NCBI RefSeq assembly: GCF_003569915.1
Contig: NZ_KZ984460.1
Location: 1 to 64,000 of the forward strand
From: Comamonas testosteroni
GTDB lineage: Bacteria > Pseudomonadota > Gammaproteobacteria > Burkholderiales > Burkholderiaceae_C
Reading direction: 5' to 3'
DNA: 64,000 nucleotides
The position numbers and the translations under genes were made by a program. How positions within the stretch are numbered: the first letter of the stretch is position 1; each line of letters opens with the position of its first letter. A model generated the notes under the pieces. That model ran no database searches. It saw only the letters and a program-made list of their open reading frames with translations, and was not told where the DNA came from. Below, one piece after another: positions 18,315 to 28,316 of this stretch.

Positions 18315-19322
18315 TCAAGGTACCAGCAAGATAGGCTGCAACGCGCCCTGCGCTTCCAGCTGGCGATGGGCCGCTGCCGCATCGGCCAGCGCAAACTCCT
18401 GCGGCTCGGCCATGCGGAAATGCTTTTTGCGCAGCGCCTCGAACACGCGCGCGGCCATGGCATCGCGCTCTTTGGCCTTCTTCACGAAATGGAACACCAT
18501 GGGGCGGCAGACACTGTTGGAGCGTGCAGCCAGACGCGGAATCTCCAGCGGAGCCACAGGGCCTGAAGACTGCCCGTACATCACCAGCTGACCGCCAAAG
18601 CTCAGGCTGGCCAGCGAGCCATCAAAGCTGTCCTTGCCCACGCCGTCATAGGCCACATCCACGCCCTCACCGTGCGTGATCTCCATCACACGCGCCGCCA
18701 CATTCTGCGCACCCTCGCCGCGGTAGCGAATCACTTCCACACAGCCAACCTGATCCGCCTTCTTCGCCGTGGCATCGCTGCCAGCCGTACCAATCACCAT
18801 GGCACCGAGCTGCGTGGCCCACTGGCTCAGAATCTGGCCCATGCCGCCGCCCGCTGCCTGCACCAGAATGCGCGAGCCCTGCCCCACATGCGCCACGCGG
18901 TGCAGCAGCACATCAGCCGTGAGGCCGCGCAGCAGGCTGGATGCAACCAGCGCATCACTCAGGTCATCGGGCATGGCGATCAGCTCGTCCGCCGCAATCA
19001 CGCGCTCTGCCGCATAAATGGCATAGGCGGCGGAGATGTAGCAGACCCGCTCGCCCACCTTGAAGCGACTCACACCCGGGCCGACCTCAGCCACCACGCC
19101 CACGGCCTCGATACCGGGTGTTCCTGGCAGCGCCAGCGTCTTATACAGGCCCGAACGCACATAGATGTCGTGAAAATTCACACCAATGCGGGTGTGCCGC
19201 ACCCTCACCTGCCCGGCTGCCAGTGGCTGCGACGCCACAGTGGCAATCTGCAGCACTTCGGGGCCGCCGTATTCGTTGATGACAATTGCCTGATGCGTGG
19301 CTGAGTGCGAGCCCTGATTCAT
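18315..19322 (-). CDS. qor: NADPH:quinone reductase, MDR superfamily
   Basis: This 335-residue zinc-free medium-chain dehydrogenase/reductase resembles Qor. Diagnostic parts are GVNFHDIYVRSGLY (about 50-63), GTPGIEAVGVVAEVG and the nucleotide-binding QAAGGGMGQILSQWA. The structural-zinc Cys cluster is absent, as expected. The ATG at 19322 has GAGGAGC upstream; 33 further codons are open but lack similarity. It is divergent from the DEAD-box helicase with about 125 bp between the starts. Confidence 0.92.
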   Translation of the reverse strand: MNQGSHSATHQAIVINEYGGPEVLQIATVASQPLAAGQVRVRHTRIGVNFHDIYVRSGLYKTLALPGTPGIEAVGVVAEVGPGVSRFKVGERVCYISAAYAIYAAERVIAADELIAMPDDLSDALVASSLLRGLTADVLLHRVAHVGQGSRILVQAAGGGMGQILSQWATQLGAMVIGTAGSDATAKKADQVGCVEVIRYRGEGAQNVAARVMEITHGEGVDVAYDGVGKDSFDGSLASLSFGGQLVMYGQSSGPVAPLEIPRLAARSNSVCRPMVFHFVKKAKERDAMAARVFEALRKKHFRMAEPQEFALADAAAAHRQLEAQGALQPILLVP

Positions 19323-19447
19323 GCTTGTTTGCTCCTCTTGGTTGCTGTAACTAGCACTGTAGCTTGTCCCTGCGCCATGCTGCGAAGCGGCAATTCCCGC
19401 ACAATGCGCCTCCTGCACCACTGCTATTGCTCTTTTGTAAGCCCTCT

Positions 19448-20746
19448 ATGTCCTTTGCCACCCTAGGCCTGCGCGCCGAGCTTTTGAATGCTGCTCAAAG
19501 TCTGAGCCTGCTTGACGCCACGCCCATCCAGACCCAGTCCATTCCTGCCGTGCTGGCCGGACGTGATCTCTGGGCCTGCGCACCTACGGGCTCGGGCAAG
19601 ACCATGGCTTATCTGATGCCGCTGCTGCAGAACTGGCTGACCAGCGCCAACAAACGCGGCCACTCCGGCTTTGTGCGCCCGCTGAGCACACTCATCCTGG
19701 TGCCCACGCGCGAGCTGGCTTTGCAGGTGCATGAAAACCTGAGCGACCTGGTGCGCCAGTGGCGCGAACAACCTCGCAGCCGCGTGGTCTATGGCGGTGT
19801 CTCCATCAACCCGCAGATGATGCAGCTGCGCGGCAGCGCAGACTTTCTGGTGGCCACGCCCGGCCGTCTGCTCGACCTGGCGGACAACAATGCCGTGCGC
19901 CTGAACACCGTGCAGCATCTGGTGCTGGACGAGGCCGACCGCCTGCTCGACCAGGGCTTTGCCGATGAGCTGAACCGCGTGCTGGCCCTGCTGCCCGCCA
20001 AGCGCCAGACGCTGCTGTTCTCCGCCACCTTCCCGCAGAACGTGGAAGCACTGGCCGAAAAGCTGCTGCACGACCCCGTGCGCGTGCAGGTCGATGCAGA
20101 TGCCGAGTCCGAACACTCCGCCAGCCCCGATAACATCAGCCAGCGAGCCATTGCCGTGGACGGCACGCGCCGCACGCAACTGCTGCGCCAGCTGATCAAA
20201 GACGGCGAAGGCCAGCCCGAATGGGAGCGTGCCCTGGTTTTTGTCGCCAAGCGCCACACAGCCGAGATGCTGGCCGACAAGCTCTACAAGAATGGCATCT
20301 ACGCCACCACCTTCCATGGCGATATGAGCCAGGGCGCCCGCAAGGATGTGCTGGATCAATTCAAGGCCAAGCGCTGGCAGTTGCTCATCACCACCGATCT
20401 GGCCGCGCGCGGCATCGATATTGCGCAACTGCCCACGGTCATCAACTACGACCTGCCGCGCTCGCCTGCCGACTACATCCACCGCATTGGCCGCACAGGC
20501 CGCGCCGGGCATGCGGGATCCGCGATCACTTTGGTAACGCCTGCAGACACTGCGCACTGGAAGCTGATTTGCAAGCGCAACCAGCTCGATATCGCGCTGG
20601 AGCAAGTCCCCGGCTTCGAGCCCACGGAAGAAGTTCCCCCACCACCGGTTGCCCAGGACGGCAATGGCGGCATCAAGGGCCGCAGACCCAGCAAGAAAGA
20701 CAAGCTGCGCGCAGCGGCTGCGGCGCAGTTGCAACACAAGCCATAG
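19448..20746 (+). CDS. DEAD-box ATP-dependent RNA helicase (RhlE-like)
   Basis: All core motifs are in order: the Q motif (ATPIQTQSIPAVL), motif I (APTGSGKT, about 43), Ia (PTRELA), GG, TPGR, II (DEAD, about 160), III (SAT), then ARGID and HRIGRTGRAG (about 344). The short basic tail after residue 400 is typical of RhlE. It probably remodels structured RNA or the degradosome. The ATG at 19448 begins the conserved part; an upstream in-frame ATG gives an unconserved leader. Confidence 0.93.
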   Translation: MSFATLGLRAELLNAAQSLSLLDATPIQTQSIPAVLAGRDLWACAPTGSGKTMAYLMPLLQNWLTSANKRGHSGFVRPLSTLILVPTRELALQVHENLSDLVRQWREQPRSRVVYGGVSINPQMMQLRGSADFLVATPGRLLDLADNNAVRLNTVQHLVLDEADRLLDQGFADELNRVLALLPAKRQTLLFSATFPQNVEALAEKLLHDPVRVQVDADAESEHSASPDNISQRAIAVDGTRRTQLLRQLIKDGEGQPEWERALVFVAKRHTAEMLADKLYKNGIYATTFHGDMSQGARKDVLDQFKAKRWQLLITTDLAARGIDIAQLPTVINYDLPRSPADYIHRIGRTGRAGHAGSAITLVTPADTAHWKLICKRNQLDIALEQVPGFEPTEEVPPPPVAQDGNGGIKGRRPSKKDKLRAAAAAQLQHKP

Positions 20747-20923
20747 CAGTGGTTGCACTACCTATTTGGACTACCTATTTCTAGGCAAACACCACACTGC
20801 GCTATACCGTAATTCTTCAAAATTTGCCGAAAATTCCATGCTTTTCCGCAATTAACACACATCAAGTACAGATTTAATCGATATGAAACAATTAGTTATC
20901 AGTTTCATTTCGATTCAATCTGA

Positions 20924-22402
20924 ATGCTAGACGAAGTACACAAGACGGGCAGCGACCTTGTCGCGCCGCGACTTGCGCCTGCTGTCCTAGCAGACCCGGC
21001 CGCCGCCAAACCACCCGAACCGACAGCATCCGAACCTTCTGCACAAGCGCTGCACGCAGAGGCCGGGGACGCTGCGCGTACCCGTGCTCACAAACGCTTT
21101 TACCTGCCACTGCAGGCCAAATTTGCGATTGCGCTGACCCTGAGCGTGTTGTGGGGGGCAATGGCCGCCATGGTGGCCGAAAAGTGGATTCACGACCTGG
21201 GCCAGGTCGTGGGCATGACGCTGTCCACGCTGATCGTCTGGGGCATCGCCGTCATTCCCGGCTTCATGAATGCGTTTCTGGTCGTCAGCCTGCTGATGGA
21301 CCGGCGCCCGCTGTTCACGGTCGAGTCCTATGAAAAACGGCTTCCGGCCATCACCATTCTTGTCGCGGCCTATAACGAAGAAGCCAATATTCTTTCCACG
21401 CTGGAGAGCATTGGCCAGCAAAAATACCCCGGCGAACTGTCCGTGATCGTCGTCAATGACGGCTCCACCGACGGCACCATGGCCAAGCTGGCCACCGTGT
21501 CCTACCCATGGCTGCGCGTGCTGGACATGGGAGTCAATGTCGGCAAGGCCCGCGCGCTGACCAAGGCACTGGAGCTGGTCAAGACCGATATCACGCTGAC
21601 CGTGGACGGGGACTGCTACCTCTACAAGAACGCGCTGGCCAACCTGATTCGCCGCTATATCAGCGACCCGCCGAACACGCGCGCCGTGGCAGGAGCCGTT
21701 CTTACGCGCAACTCCCGCACCAACCTGGTCACCAAGATTCAGGAATGGGACTACTTTCACGGCATTGCAGCCATCAAGCGCCTGCAGAGCATGTACCACG
21801 GCACGCTGGTGGCACAGGGCGCTTTTTCGGCCTATGACACCAAGGTCCTGCGCGAGCTGGGCGGCTGGCCGCATACCGTGGGCGAGGACATTGTGCTGAC
21901 CTGGGGCATTCTTGAGGCCGGCTACCGCGTGGGCTTTGCCGAGAACGCCTGCCTGTTCACCAATGTGCCCGAGACCTGGACGCAATTCATACGCCAGCGC
22001 CAGCGCTGGTCACGCGGCCTGATCGAGGCCTTCAAAATGCACTGGCGGCTGCTGTTCAAGCCCCGCATGACCACCCTCTTCATCTGGTGGAACCTGATGT
22101 TCCCCTATATGGATCTGGTCTTCACTTTTGCCTTTCTGCCCGGTCTCATCCTTGCCTGCTTTGGCATTTACTGGATTGCCGGGCCAATGACCCTGCTGGT
22201 GCTGCCGCTGGCCGTGCTGGTGAACTACCTGATGTTCCACATCCAGTCCCGCATGTTCCGCAGCCAGCGCCTGCGGGTGCGCCGCAATGTGGCCGGCTTT
22301 GTGCTGTATGCGCTGTTCTACAGCGTGGTGCTGCAGCCGGCATGCGTCTGGGGCTATGTCAAAGAACTCATCAGCCGAACCAAAAACTGGGGAACCAAAT
22401 GA
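20924..22402 (+). CDS. family 2 glycosyltransferase, PgaC/IcaA-like
   Basis: This 492-residue inner-membrane protein has two N-terminal helices (about 65-125) and a GT2 domain. The domain shows VAAYNEE (147-153), NDGSTDG (178-184), the metal-binding DGD (228-230), a GED (about 320) and QRQRW (about 357). More membrane helices follow. This order is that of processive polysaccharide synthases such as PgaC. The N-terminal 60 residues are Ala/Pro-rich and unusual. Its stop overlaps the next start by 4 nt. The AT-rich 177 bp upstream may hold the promoter. Neither pgaB nor pgaD is present. Confidence 0.88.
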   Translation: MLDEVHKTGSDLVAPRLAPAVLADPAAAKPPEPTASEPSAQALHAEAGDAARTRAHKRFYLPLQAKFAIALTLSVLWGAMAAMVAEKWIHDLGQVVGMTLSTLIVWGIAVIPGFMNAFLVVSLLMDRRPLFTVESYEKRLPAITILVAAYNEEANILSTLESIGQQKYPGELSVIVVNDGSTDGTMAKLATVSYPWLRVLDMGVNVGKARALTKALELVKTDITLTVDGDCYLYKNALANLIRRYISDPPNTRAVAGAVLTRNSRTNLVTKIQEWDYFHGIAAIKRLQSMYHGTLVAQGAFSAYDTKVLRELGGWPHTVGEDIVLTWGILEAGYRVGFAENACLFTNVPETWTQFIRQRQRWSRGLIEAFKMHWRLLFKPRMTTLFIWWNLMFPYMDLVFTFAFLPGLILACFGIYWIAGPMTLLVLPLAVLVNYLMFHIQSRMFRSQRLRVRRNVAGFVLYALFYSVVLQPACVWGYVKELISRTKNWGTK

Positions 22403-23337
22403 ATAAGCACACCCACATTCGGGGACTGCTGACGGGCATGCTGATGCTGGCATGCTGCACTCTGACAACTCAGGCACAAAGCGCCGAAGCTGCTTCTGGC
22501 TATGTGCTGGGCGGCGTCGATGTCAGCAACGACTCGGACGGATTCAATGAATTCAAGCCCTGGGCGCAGTACGAAGCCCCCAATGGCTGGGGCCTGAGAG
22601 CCGGCTGGCAGCAATACCGCATGGATGGCTGGTCGGAAAACGGCCAGAACCTCTACGTCACCCACGACAAAAAGGCCAAGCTCTGGTCATCGCAGGCGCG
22701 CCTTGGCGTCAACAGCACGGGCTCGCACGAGAATCTGGTCGGCGCATGGGATGCCAACTACCAGGTCCTGCCCAGCACTGCTGTGGGCCTGAGTCTGGAC
22801 CGTGACATCGTCAACTCACGCCGCAGCATTCAGCAGGGACTGACCGCCACCAGCGCACTGGGTGTTCTGGACCATCAGTTTTTGCCCCGACTGTCCGTGG
22901 GCGCAGCCTTTGGCAGCACCTGGTTCTCGGACGACAACCGCAGAGACATTCTCCGAACCCGCTGGACATTTACCCTCAGCGAAGACCAGGGCTGGTACCT
23001 CTACGCGCTGACGCGCCACTACCGCAACAGCAAGCCCTATCAAGGCAACTACTTTGCGCCAGAGCGCTTTCGCGAAGCCGCGCTGGGCGTGATGTGGAAA
23101 AAGGCCATCACCGACCACGTGGTGCTCAGTGTCAATGCCGACGCGGGCCGCCAGTACATTGATGGTGAAGGTCAGCAGCTCTGGCATGCAGGCGTCTATC
23201 TGTCCTCCCCACATCGCGCCGCCGTGCAGTGGAAAGTCGGCCTGACCAGCAGCCAGGACCATGCATCGGCACTGTCCACCAGCAACAGCGGCTACCGCTA
23301 CACCAGCCTGAGCGCCTATATGCGCGTACCGTTTTAA
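22399..23337 (+). CDS. outer-membrane beta-barrel protein (PgaA-barrel/YaiO-like)
   Basis: The signal peptide (MNKHTHIRGLLTGMLMLACCTLTTQAQS) leads to about 285 residues with alternating aromatic and polar strands, ending in YMRVPF with a terminal Phe, the outer-membrane insertion signal. There is no TPR part, so it resembles only the barrel end of a PgaA-like exporter. It overlaps the glycosyltransferase by ATGA and likely exports or anchors its product. The open frame reaches 312 bp upstream, but that part is the out-of-phase glycosyltransferase gene. Confidence 0.75.
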   Translation: MNKHTHIRGLLTGMLMLACCTLTTQAQSAEAASGYVLGGVDVSNDSDGFNEFKPWAQYEAPNGWGLRAGWQQYRMDGWSENGQNLYVTHDKKAKLWSSQARLGVNSTGSHENLVGAWDANYQVLPSTAVGLSLDRDIVNSRRSIQQGLTATSALGVLDHQFLPRLSVGAAFGSTWFSDDNRRDILRTRWTFTLSEDQGWYLYALTRHYRNSKPYQGNYFAPERFREAALGVMWKKAITDHVVLSVNADAGRQYIDGEGQQLWHAGVYLSSPHRAAVQWKVGLTSSQDHASALSTSNSGYRYTSLSAYMRVPF

Positions 23338-23350
23338 GCGGTAACCATGT

Positions 23351-23379
23351 ATGGGGGAGCGCGCTCCCCCATGCTTTTT
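23351..23379 (+). terminator. intrinsic terminator after the barrel gene
   Basis: A perfect 22-nt inverted repeat (ATGGGGGAGCG and its complement) is followed by GCTTTTT. It separates the polysaccharide pair from the helicase gene. Confidence 0.88.
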
Positions 23380-23419
23380 CCCAGTACAGTGAGCGGCAAC
23401 TGATTGATCTGGGAAACCC

Positions 23420-26400
23420 ATGTCCGCCAATGTGAATCACAGCGCAGACGCTACTGGCACTGACAACATCCAAACCGGGGCTGAGACCGAGACCGCCAAC
23501 ACCACGGCAGCGGCCTCCCCCTCCGCTTCACCGATTACCCGCCAACTGGACAAAAGCCGCCAGACGCTGCTGGACCTGTCCACGCGCAACCGCCTGCTGA
23601 GCCTGCCACAGGCCGCCACCGCCAAGCTGCTGCACTTTGCCGATGAGCTGACGCCCGAGGTCTACCGCCTGCTGGTGAACGAAGCCAAAGCCATGAGCTT
23701 TGTGCCCAGCAAAACAGATGAAGAGCAGGCTGCCAGCCCTGCAGAAGCCGCTGTCCCGCCCCTGGCCCCGCCTCTTGCCCTGCCTCAGCCTGATGAGCAA
23801 GCTACCGAGGAATCCCGCGACGAGCGCGGCATCGCCCAGCGCCACCGCGACCTGAAGCTGCAAACGCGCCTGACCAGCGAAAAGCTGCAGCGCCGTTTGC
23901 TGGATATGTATTCCGACGCCCGCACTTTTGTCGAAGAGCAAGGCGTCAACATCCTGTTTTTGGCGCTGGGCCATCTGCAGTGGTTCGACCGCAATGCGCC
24001 CGACAAGCCGCGCTTTGCCCCCCTGATCTTGCTGCCCGTAGCGCTGGAGCGCAAAAGCGCCGCCGAGCGCTTTACGCTGTCCTGGCTGCAGGAAGATGCG
24101 GCAGAGAACCTCTCGCTGGCCGCCAAGCTCAAGGCCGACTTTGGTCTGGAACTGCCCGATTTCAAGGCCGGTGACGACTTTGACCCCGCCGCCTATCTGA
24201 CCTCTGTAGCCACCATGGCCGCCGCGCAGCCCGGCTGGCAGGTACTGCCCAATGCGATGACGCTGGGCTTTTTCAGCTTTGCCAAGTTCCTCATGTACCG
24301 CGATCTGGACGCGAGCACCTGGCCTGCCGAAAAGCGCCTGGACCAGCAAGCCCTGATTGCCGCTGCGCTGCAAGATGGCTTTGAGGCGCGCGATCAGCTC
24401 TTTCCTGAAGACGCCGATGTGGACCAGCTGATTCCCGTGGTCAGCCAGCGCCATGTGGTTGATGCGGACAGCTCGCAGTCGCTCGCCATCGAAGCCGTGC
24501 GCAGGGGCGAGAACCTGGTCATTCAAGGCCCGCCCGGTACCGGCAAGTCGCAGACCATCACCAATGTGATTGCCGCCGCGATTGCCGATGGCAAGAAGGT
24601 GCTGTTTATCTCCGAAAAAATGGCCGCGCTGGAGGTGGTCAACCGCCGCCTCAAGGCCGTGGGACTTGGCCCCGCCTGCCTTGAGCTGCACAGCCACCAC
24701 ACCAACAAGCGCAAGGTGCTTGAAGAGCTCAAGGCCACGCGCGACCTGGGCAAGCCGCGTGTGGAACACCGCGACCAGATCATCAATGAGCTGAGCAGCG
24801 TGCAGCAGCAGCTCAACGCGCACAGCGAGACCATGCACCAGCCGCTGTCGCCCTGCGCGCTCACGCCTTATCAAATCCTTGGGCATCTGGCCAAGCTCGA
24901 TGCCGTGCAGATTGCGCATCTGCCAGACCTGCTAGAAGGTGCAAGCCACTGGACGCCAGAGGACTTTCACACCCGCCAGCAGACCGTGCAGGCGCTGCGC
25001 CAAGCTGCAAGCAAAGTCATGCCCATTGCTCAGCATGCGTGGCGCGGCGTATGTCACCCAGCCCTGCTCAAGCTCGATGCCGAGCGCTTTGCCCAGCAAC
25101 TGCCCGCGCTGCAGACGCTGCTCAATCAAACGCTACAAGATAGTGAGCAGCTAGCCCAATCATTGAATGGACTCAAGGCCGAAAACATTCAAAACCTGCA
25201 AGCGCAGATCACTCTGGCGCAGCAACTGGCTTCTGCCCCCACGGTAGACCGGCAAGCCGTTGCCAGCGTGATCTGGAGCCATGGTCTGGGCCAGTTGCAA
25301 AAGCTGGTGGAATGCGGACAACAGTTCAGCGCACAGGCCCAGAACCTGCGCAACCGCTTTGCGGAATCGGCATGGAATCAGGACTGGAACAGCGCGCGCC
25401 AGAGCATCGCCGCGCATGGCGATTCGCTGTTTCGCATCTTTAACAGCAGCTACCGGCAGGCAATTGCCAGCGTCAAAGCGCATCTCAAGGCCGAGCTGCC
25501 CAAAACCAAGGCCGAGCGCACGCAGTGGCTGGACGAGCTGATGCAAGCCCAAAGCCTGCGCCAGACGCTGTCCCAGCAAAACACCGACGGCCTGGCCGCG
25601 TTTGGGCAACTGTGGCAAGGCGAACAAAGCGATTGGGGCCAGCTGCAGTCCGTGCTGCGCTGGATGGGCGGGCCTGACGGCCAAGGCCGTAGCGAGGCTT
25701 TTCGCCAGCTCTATGCGCAACTGCCATCACCCGCACATTGCGCCGAACTGGCCAAGACTGCCGACGCATCGCTGCAAAAATTCATGCAAGCCGCGCAACA
25801 GGTGCTGGGCAATTACCAGTTTGATACGCGTGAAGCATTTGACGCTTCAGACCTGAGTGCCATCGACTTGAGCCAGTTGCAGGAGCGGCTTGCGCAATGG
25901 ATGGCAGAGCCCACAGCGCTGCTGGACTGGACCCAGTACCACGCCACGCGCACACAGGCCCGTGCAGCGGGGCTGTCGCCACTGGTCGAGCAAGTCGAAC
26001 AGGATGCGATTGCACTGGCCGATCTCTCGCCCTGCTTTGATCGTGCTTATTACGAAGCCCTGCTGCGTCAGGCCACGCAGGCCTACCCGGAGCTGGTGGG
26101 CTTTAACGGCGATCAGCACAGCCAGAAAGTGCGCCACTTCCGAGCGCTGGATATAGAACGTATTGAACTCGCCCGCGCCCAGTCCGCGCTATCGCATTAT
26201 GAGCAGGTCCCGCGCACAGCATCTGGCATAGGGCCGCTGGGCGTGCTCAATGGCGAGATTGCACGCAAGCGCGGCCATATGCCGCTGCGCAAGCTGTTCA
26301 AGCTCGCGGGCGAGGCTGTGCAGGCCATCAAGCCGGTGTTCATGATGAGCCCGCTATCCGTGGCCCAGTTTCTGGAACCCGGTGCCGTGGAGTTTGACCT

Positions 26401-28288
26401 GCTGGTGATTGACGAGGCCAGCCAGATCGAACCCGTAGATGCACTGGGCGCAATTGCGCGCTGCAAGCAGCTGGTGGTGGTGGGCGATGACCGCCAGTTG
26501 CCGCCCACGCGCTTTTTCTCGCGCATGACCAGCGAGCAGGAAGACTTTGACGAGGACGATGAAGACCAGCTGATCGCCGGCGCGGCTGATGTGGAAAGCA
26601 TTCTGAGCCTGTGCCTGGCCAAGGGCATGCCGCAATTGATGCTGCGCTGGCATTACCGCAGCCGCCACCAGTCGCTGATTGCGGTGTCCAACCAGCAGTT
26701 CTACAACAGCGGCCTGTTTATCGTGCCCAGCCCCTACACGGCGCGCGCGGGCATGGGGCTGCGTTTTCACCATCTGCCCGAAGGCCGCTTTGACAGCGGT
26801 GCCACGCGCGTCAACCGCATCGAGGCGCAGACCATTGCGCGTGCCATCATGCGGCACGCGCTGCAGACGCCGCAGCTCAGTCTGGGCGTGGCCGCGTTTT
26901 CGCTGCAGCAAAAAATCGCCATTCAGGACGAGCTGGAACTGCTGCGCCGCCAGCAGCCCGAGGCCGAATCGTTCTTTGTCGCCCACCCCAACGAGCCCTT
27001 CTTTATCAAGAACCTCGAAAACGTGCAGGGCGACGAGCGCGATGTAATCTTTATCTCGGTCGCCTATGCGCGCAATGCCCAAGGCTATCTGCCCATGCGC
27101 TTTGGCCCTGTCAGCGCTGATGGTGGCGAGCGCCGCCTGAACGTGCTGATCTCCCGCGCCAAGCAGCGCTGCGAGGTGTTCTCGTCCATCACGGCCGACG
27201 ATATTGATCTGGAGCGCGGCAAGGGCAAGGGCGTGGCCGCGCTCAAGGTCTTCCTCAACTACGCCGCCACAGGCCAGTTGGCAGTGGCCGGCATCAGCGG
27301 GCGCGATCTGGAATCGCCGCTGGAAGAAGATGTGTATGAGGCGCTGACCGCTCAGGGCCTGAAAATCGAAACGCAGATTGGCATTGCTGGCTTCTTTATC
27401 GATCTGGCCGTGGTTGACCCCGAGCAGCCGGGCCGCTATCTGCTGGGCATTGAATGCGACGGCGCCAGCTACCACAGCAGCCGCTCGGCCCGCGACCGCG
27501 ACCGGCTGCGCCAATCGGTGCTCGAAGGCCATGGCTGGAAGCTGCTGCGCATCTGGGGCGCTGACTGGTTCCGCCAGCCACGTGCACAGACCGAGCGCGT
27601 GCTGGCTGCGGTAGAGGCCGCCAAGCAGGATTTGGAGCGAAACCAGCCCGTAGTCCAGACAATATATACGCCTGCAGCTATCGAAATCATAGAACGCGCG
27701 CCCGAAGAAACAGCCGCGCAAACCTTGGCAGCAGCCACCAGCGCCACGGCCTACACCGAGGCCAGACTCGATATTCCGCCGCAAGAGCTGCACAACGTGC
27801 CCACCCCGCGGCTGGCGCAACTGGTGCGGCAGGTGGTGGAGCAGGAAGGCCCGATTCACTTTGACGAACTGGTCACCCGCATGCGCACACTCTGGGGTCT
27901 GCAACGCGCAGGCAGCCGCGTGCGCGATGCGCTGGACTCCGCCCGCCAGTCCTTGCTGGCCGATGGTGCAATCACCACTGAAGCCGAGTTTCTGGACTTG
28001 CCTCATCGCGCTGTACGCGTGCGTGATCGTTCAGCGGTCAGCTCTGCCAATCTGCGTCGGCCGGACTGCCTGCCGCCCGCAGAAATCCGTCAGGCCATTG
28101 TGCAGACGCTGCAAAGCAATCTGGGCGGCCAGCGCGACGAGCTGCCCGGTGCCGTAGCCCGCCTGCTGGGCCTGAGCGCCGTGACCGCGCCCGTGCGCGA
28201 GCTGGTTCTGGCCCAGCTTGATGCGCTGCATGACAGCGGGGCTGTGGAGTTCAACGGCACGCTTTATCGACCCAAGGCCAACAGCTAA
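23420..28288 (+). CDS. DUF4011-helicase-PD(D/E)XK nuclease-DUF3320 protein, probable anti-phage defence
   Basis: The 1622-residue protein begins with a DUF4011 signature (SRQTLLDLSTRNRLLSLP, about 45-62). A superfamily 1 helicase follows, with Walker A GPPGTGKSQT (about 369), Walker B VIDEASQIEP (about 995) and late motif RDVIFISVAYARN (about 1206). Next comes a Vsr/MTES_1575-like nuclease fold (FIDLAV near 1325, IECDGASYH near 1343), then a DUF3320 domain (about 1454-1530). To my memory this architecture matches the single-gene Hhe defence system. About 600 residues separate Walker A and B, including coiled-coil-like helices. Two dispersed repeats lie in frame (near residues 570 and 1415). 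Substrate and trigger are unknown. Confidence 0.88.
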   Translation: MSANVNHSADATGTDNIQTGAETETANTTAAASPSASPITRQLDKSRQTLLDLSTRNRLLSLPQAATAKLLHFADELTPEVYRLLVNEAKAMSFVPSKTDEEQAASPAEAAVPPLAPPLALPQPDEQATEESRDERGIAQRHRDLKLQTRLTSEKLQRRLLDMYSDARTFVEEQGVNILFLALGHLQWFDRNAPDKPRFAPLILLPVALERKSAAERFTLSWLQEDAAENLSLAAKLKADFGLELPDFKAGDDFDPAAYLTSVATMAAAQPGWQVLPNAMTLGFFSFAKFLMYRDLDASTWPAEKRLDQQALIAAALQDGFEARDQLFPEDADVDQLIPVVSQRHVVDADSSQSLAIEAVRRGENLVIQGPPGTGKSQTITNVIAAAIADGKKVLFISEKMAALEVVNRRLKAVGLGPACLELHSHHTNKRKVLEELKATRDLGKPRVEHRDQIINELSSVQQQLNAHSETMHQPLSPCALTPYQILGHLAKLDAVQIAHLPDLLEGASHWTPEDFHTRQQTVQALRQAASKVMPIAQHAWRGVCHPALLKLDAERFAQQLPALQTLLNQTLQDSEQLAQSLNGLKAENIQNLQAQITLAQQLASAPTVDRQAVASVIWSHGLGQLQKLVECGQQFSAQAQNLRNRFAESAWNQDWNSARQSIAAHGDSLFRIFNSSYRQAIASVKAHLKAELPKTKAERTQWLDELMQAQSLRQTLSQQNTDGLAAFGQLWQGEQSDWGQLQSVLRWMGGPDGQGRSEAFRQLYAQLPSPAHCAELAKTADASLQKFMQAAQQVLGNYQFDTREAFDASDLSAIDLSQLQERLAQWMAEPTALLDWTQYHATRTQARAAGLSPLVEQVEQDAIALADLSPCFDRAYYEALLRQATQAYPELVGFNGDQHSQKVRHFRALDIERIELARAQSALSHYEQVPRTASGIGPLGVLNGEIARKRGHMPLRKLFKLAGEAVQAIKPVFMMSPLSVAQFLEPGAVEFDLLVIDEASQIEPVDALGAIARCKQLVVVGDDRQLPPTRFFSRMTSEQEDFDEDDEDQLIAGAADVESILSLCLAKGMPQLMLRWHYRSRHQSLIAVSNQQFYNSGLFIVPSPYTARAGMGLRFHHLPEGRFDSGATRVNRIEAQTIARAIMRHALQTPQLSLGVAAFSLQQKIAIQDELELLRRQQPEAESFFVAHPNEPFFIKNLENVQGDERDVIFISVAYARNAQGYLPMRFGPVSADGGERRLNVLISRAKQRCEVFSSITADDIDLERGKGKGVAALKVFLNYAATGQLAVAGISGRDLESPLEEDVYEALTAQGLKIETQIGIAGFFIDLAVVDPEQPGRYLLGIECDGASYHSSRSARDRDRLRQSVLEGHGWKLLRIWGADWFRQPRAQTERVLAAVEAAKQDLERNQPVVQTIYTPAAIEIIERAPEETAAQTLAAATSATAYTEARLDIPPQELHNVPTPRLAQLVRQVVEQEGPIHFDELVTRMRTLWGLQRAGSRVRDALDSARQSLLADGAITTEAEFLDLPHRAVRVRDRSAVSSANLRRPDCLPPAEIRQAIVQTLQSNLGGQRDELPGAVARLLGLSAVTAPVRELVLAQLDALHDSGAVEFNGTLYRPKANS
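25129..25180 (+). repeat. Comamonadaceae-type short repeat inside the helicase gene
   Basis: The block GATAGTGAGCAGCTAGCCCA followed by TGAATGGACTCAAGGCC matches the repeat signature. It is translated in frame as part of a Gln/Leu-rich helix (LQDSEQLAQSLNGLKAEN) in the long insertion between Walker A and B. Confidence 0.5.
27654..27695 (-). repeat. Comamonadaceae-type short repeat inside the helicase gene (reverse)
   Basis: On the minus strand it reads GATAGCTGCAGGCGTATATA then TGGACTACGGGCTG, matching intergenic copies. On the coding strand it encodes QTIYTPAAIEIIE, the linker between the nuclease and DUF3320 domains. Confidence 0.65.
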
Positions 28289-28316
28289 GCTGACCCACCC
28301 TGCACTGAAAGCCGCC

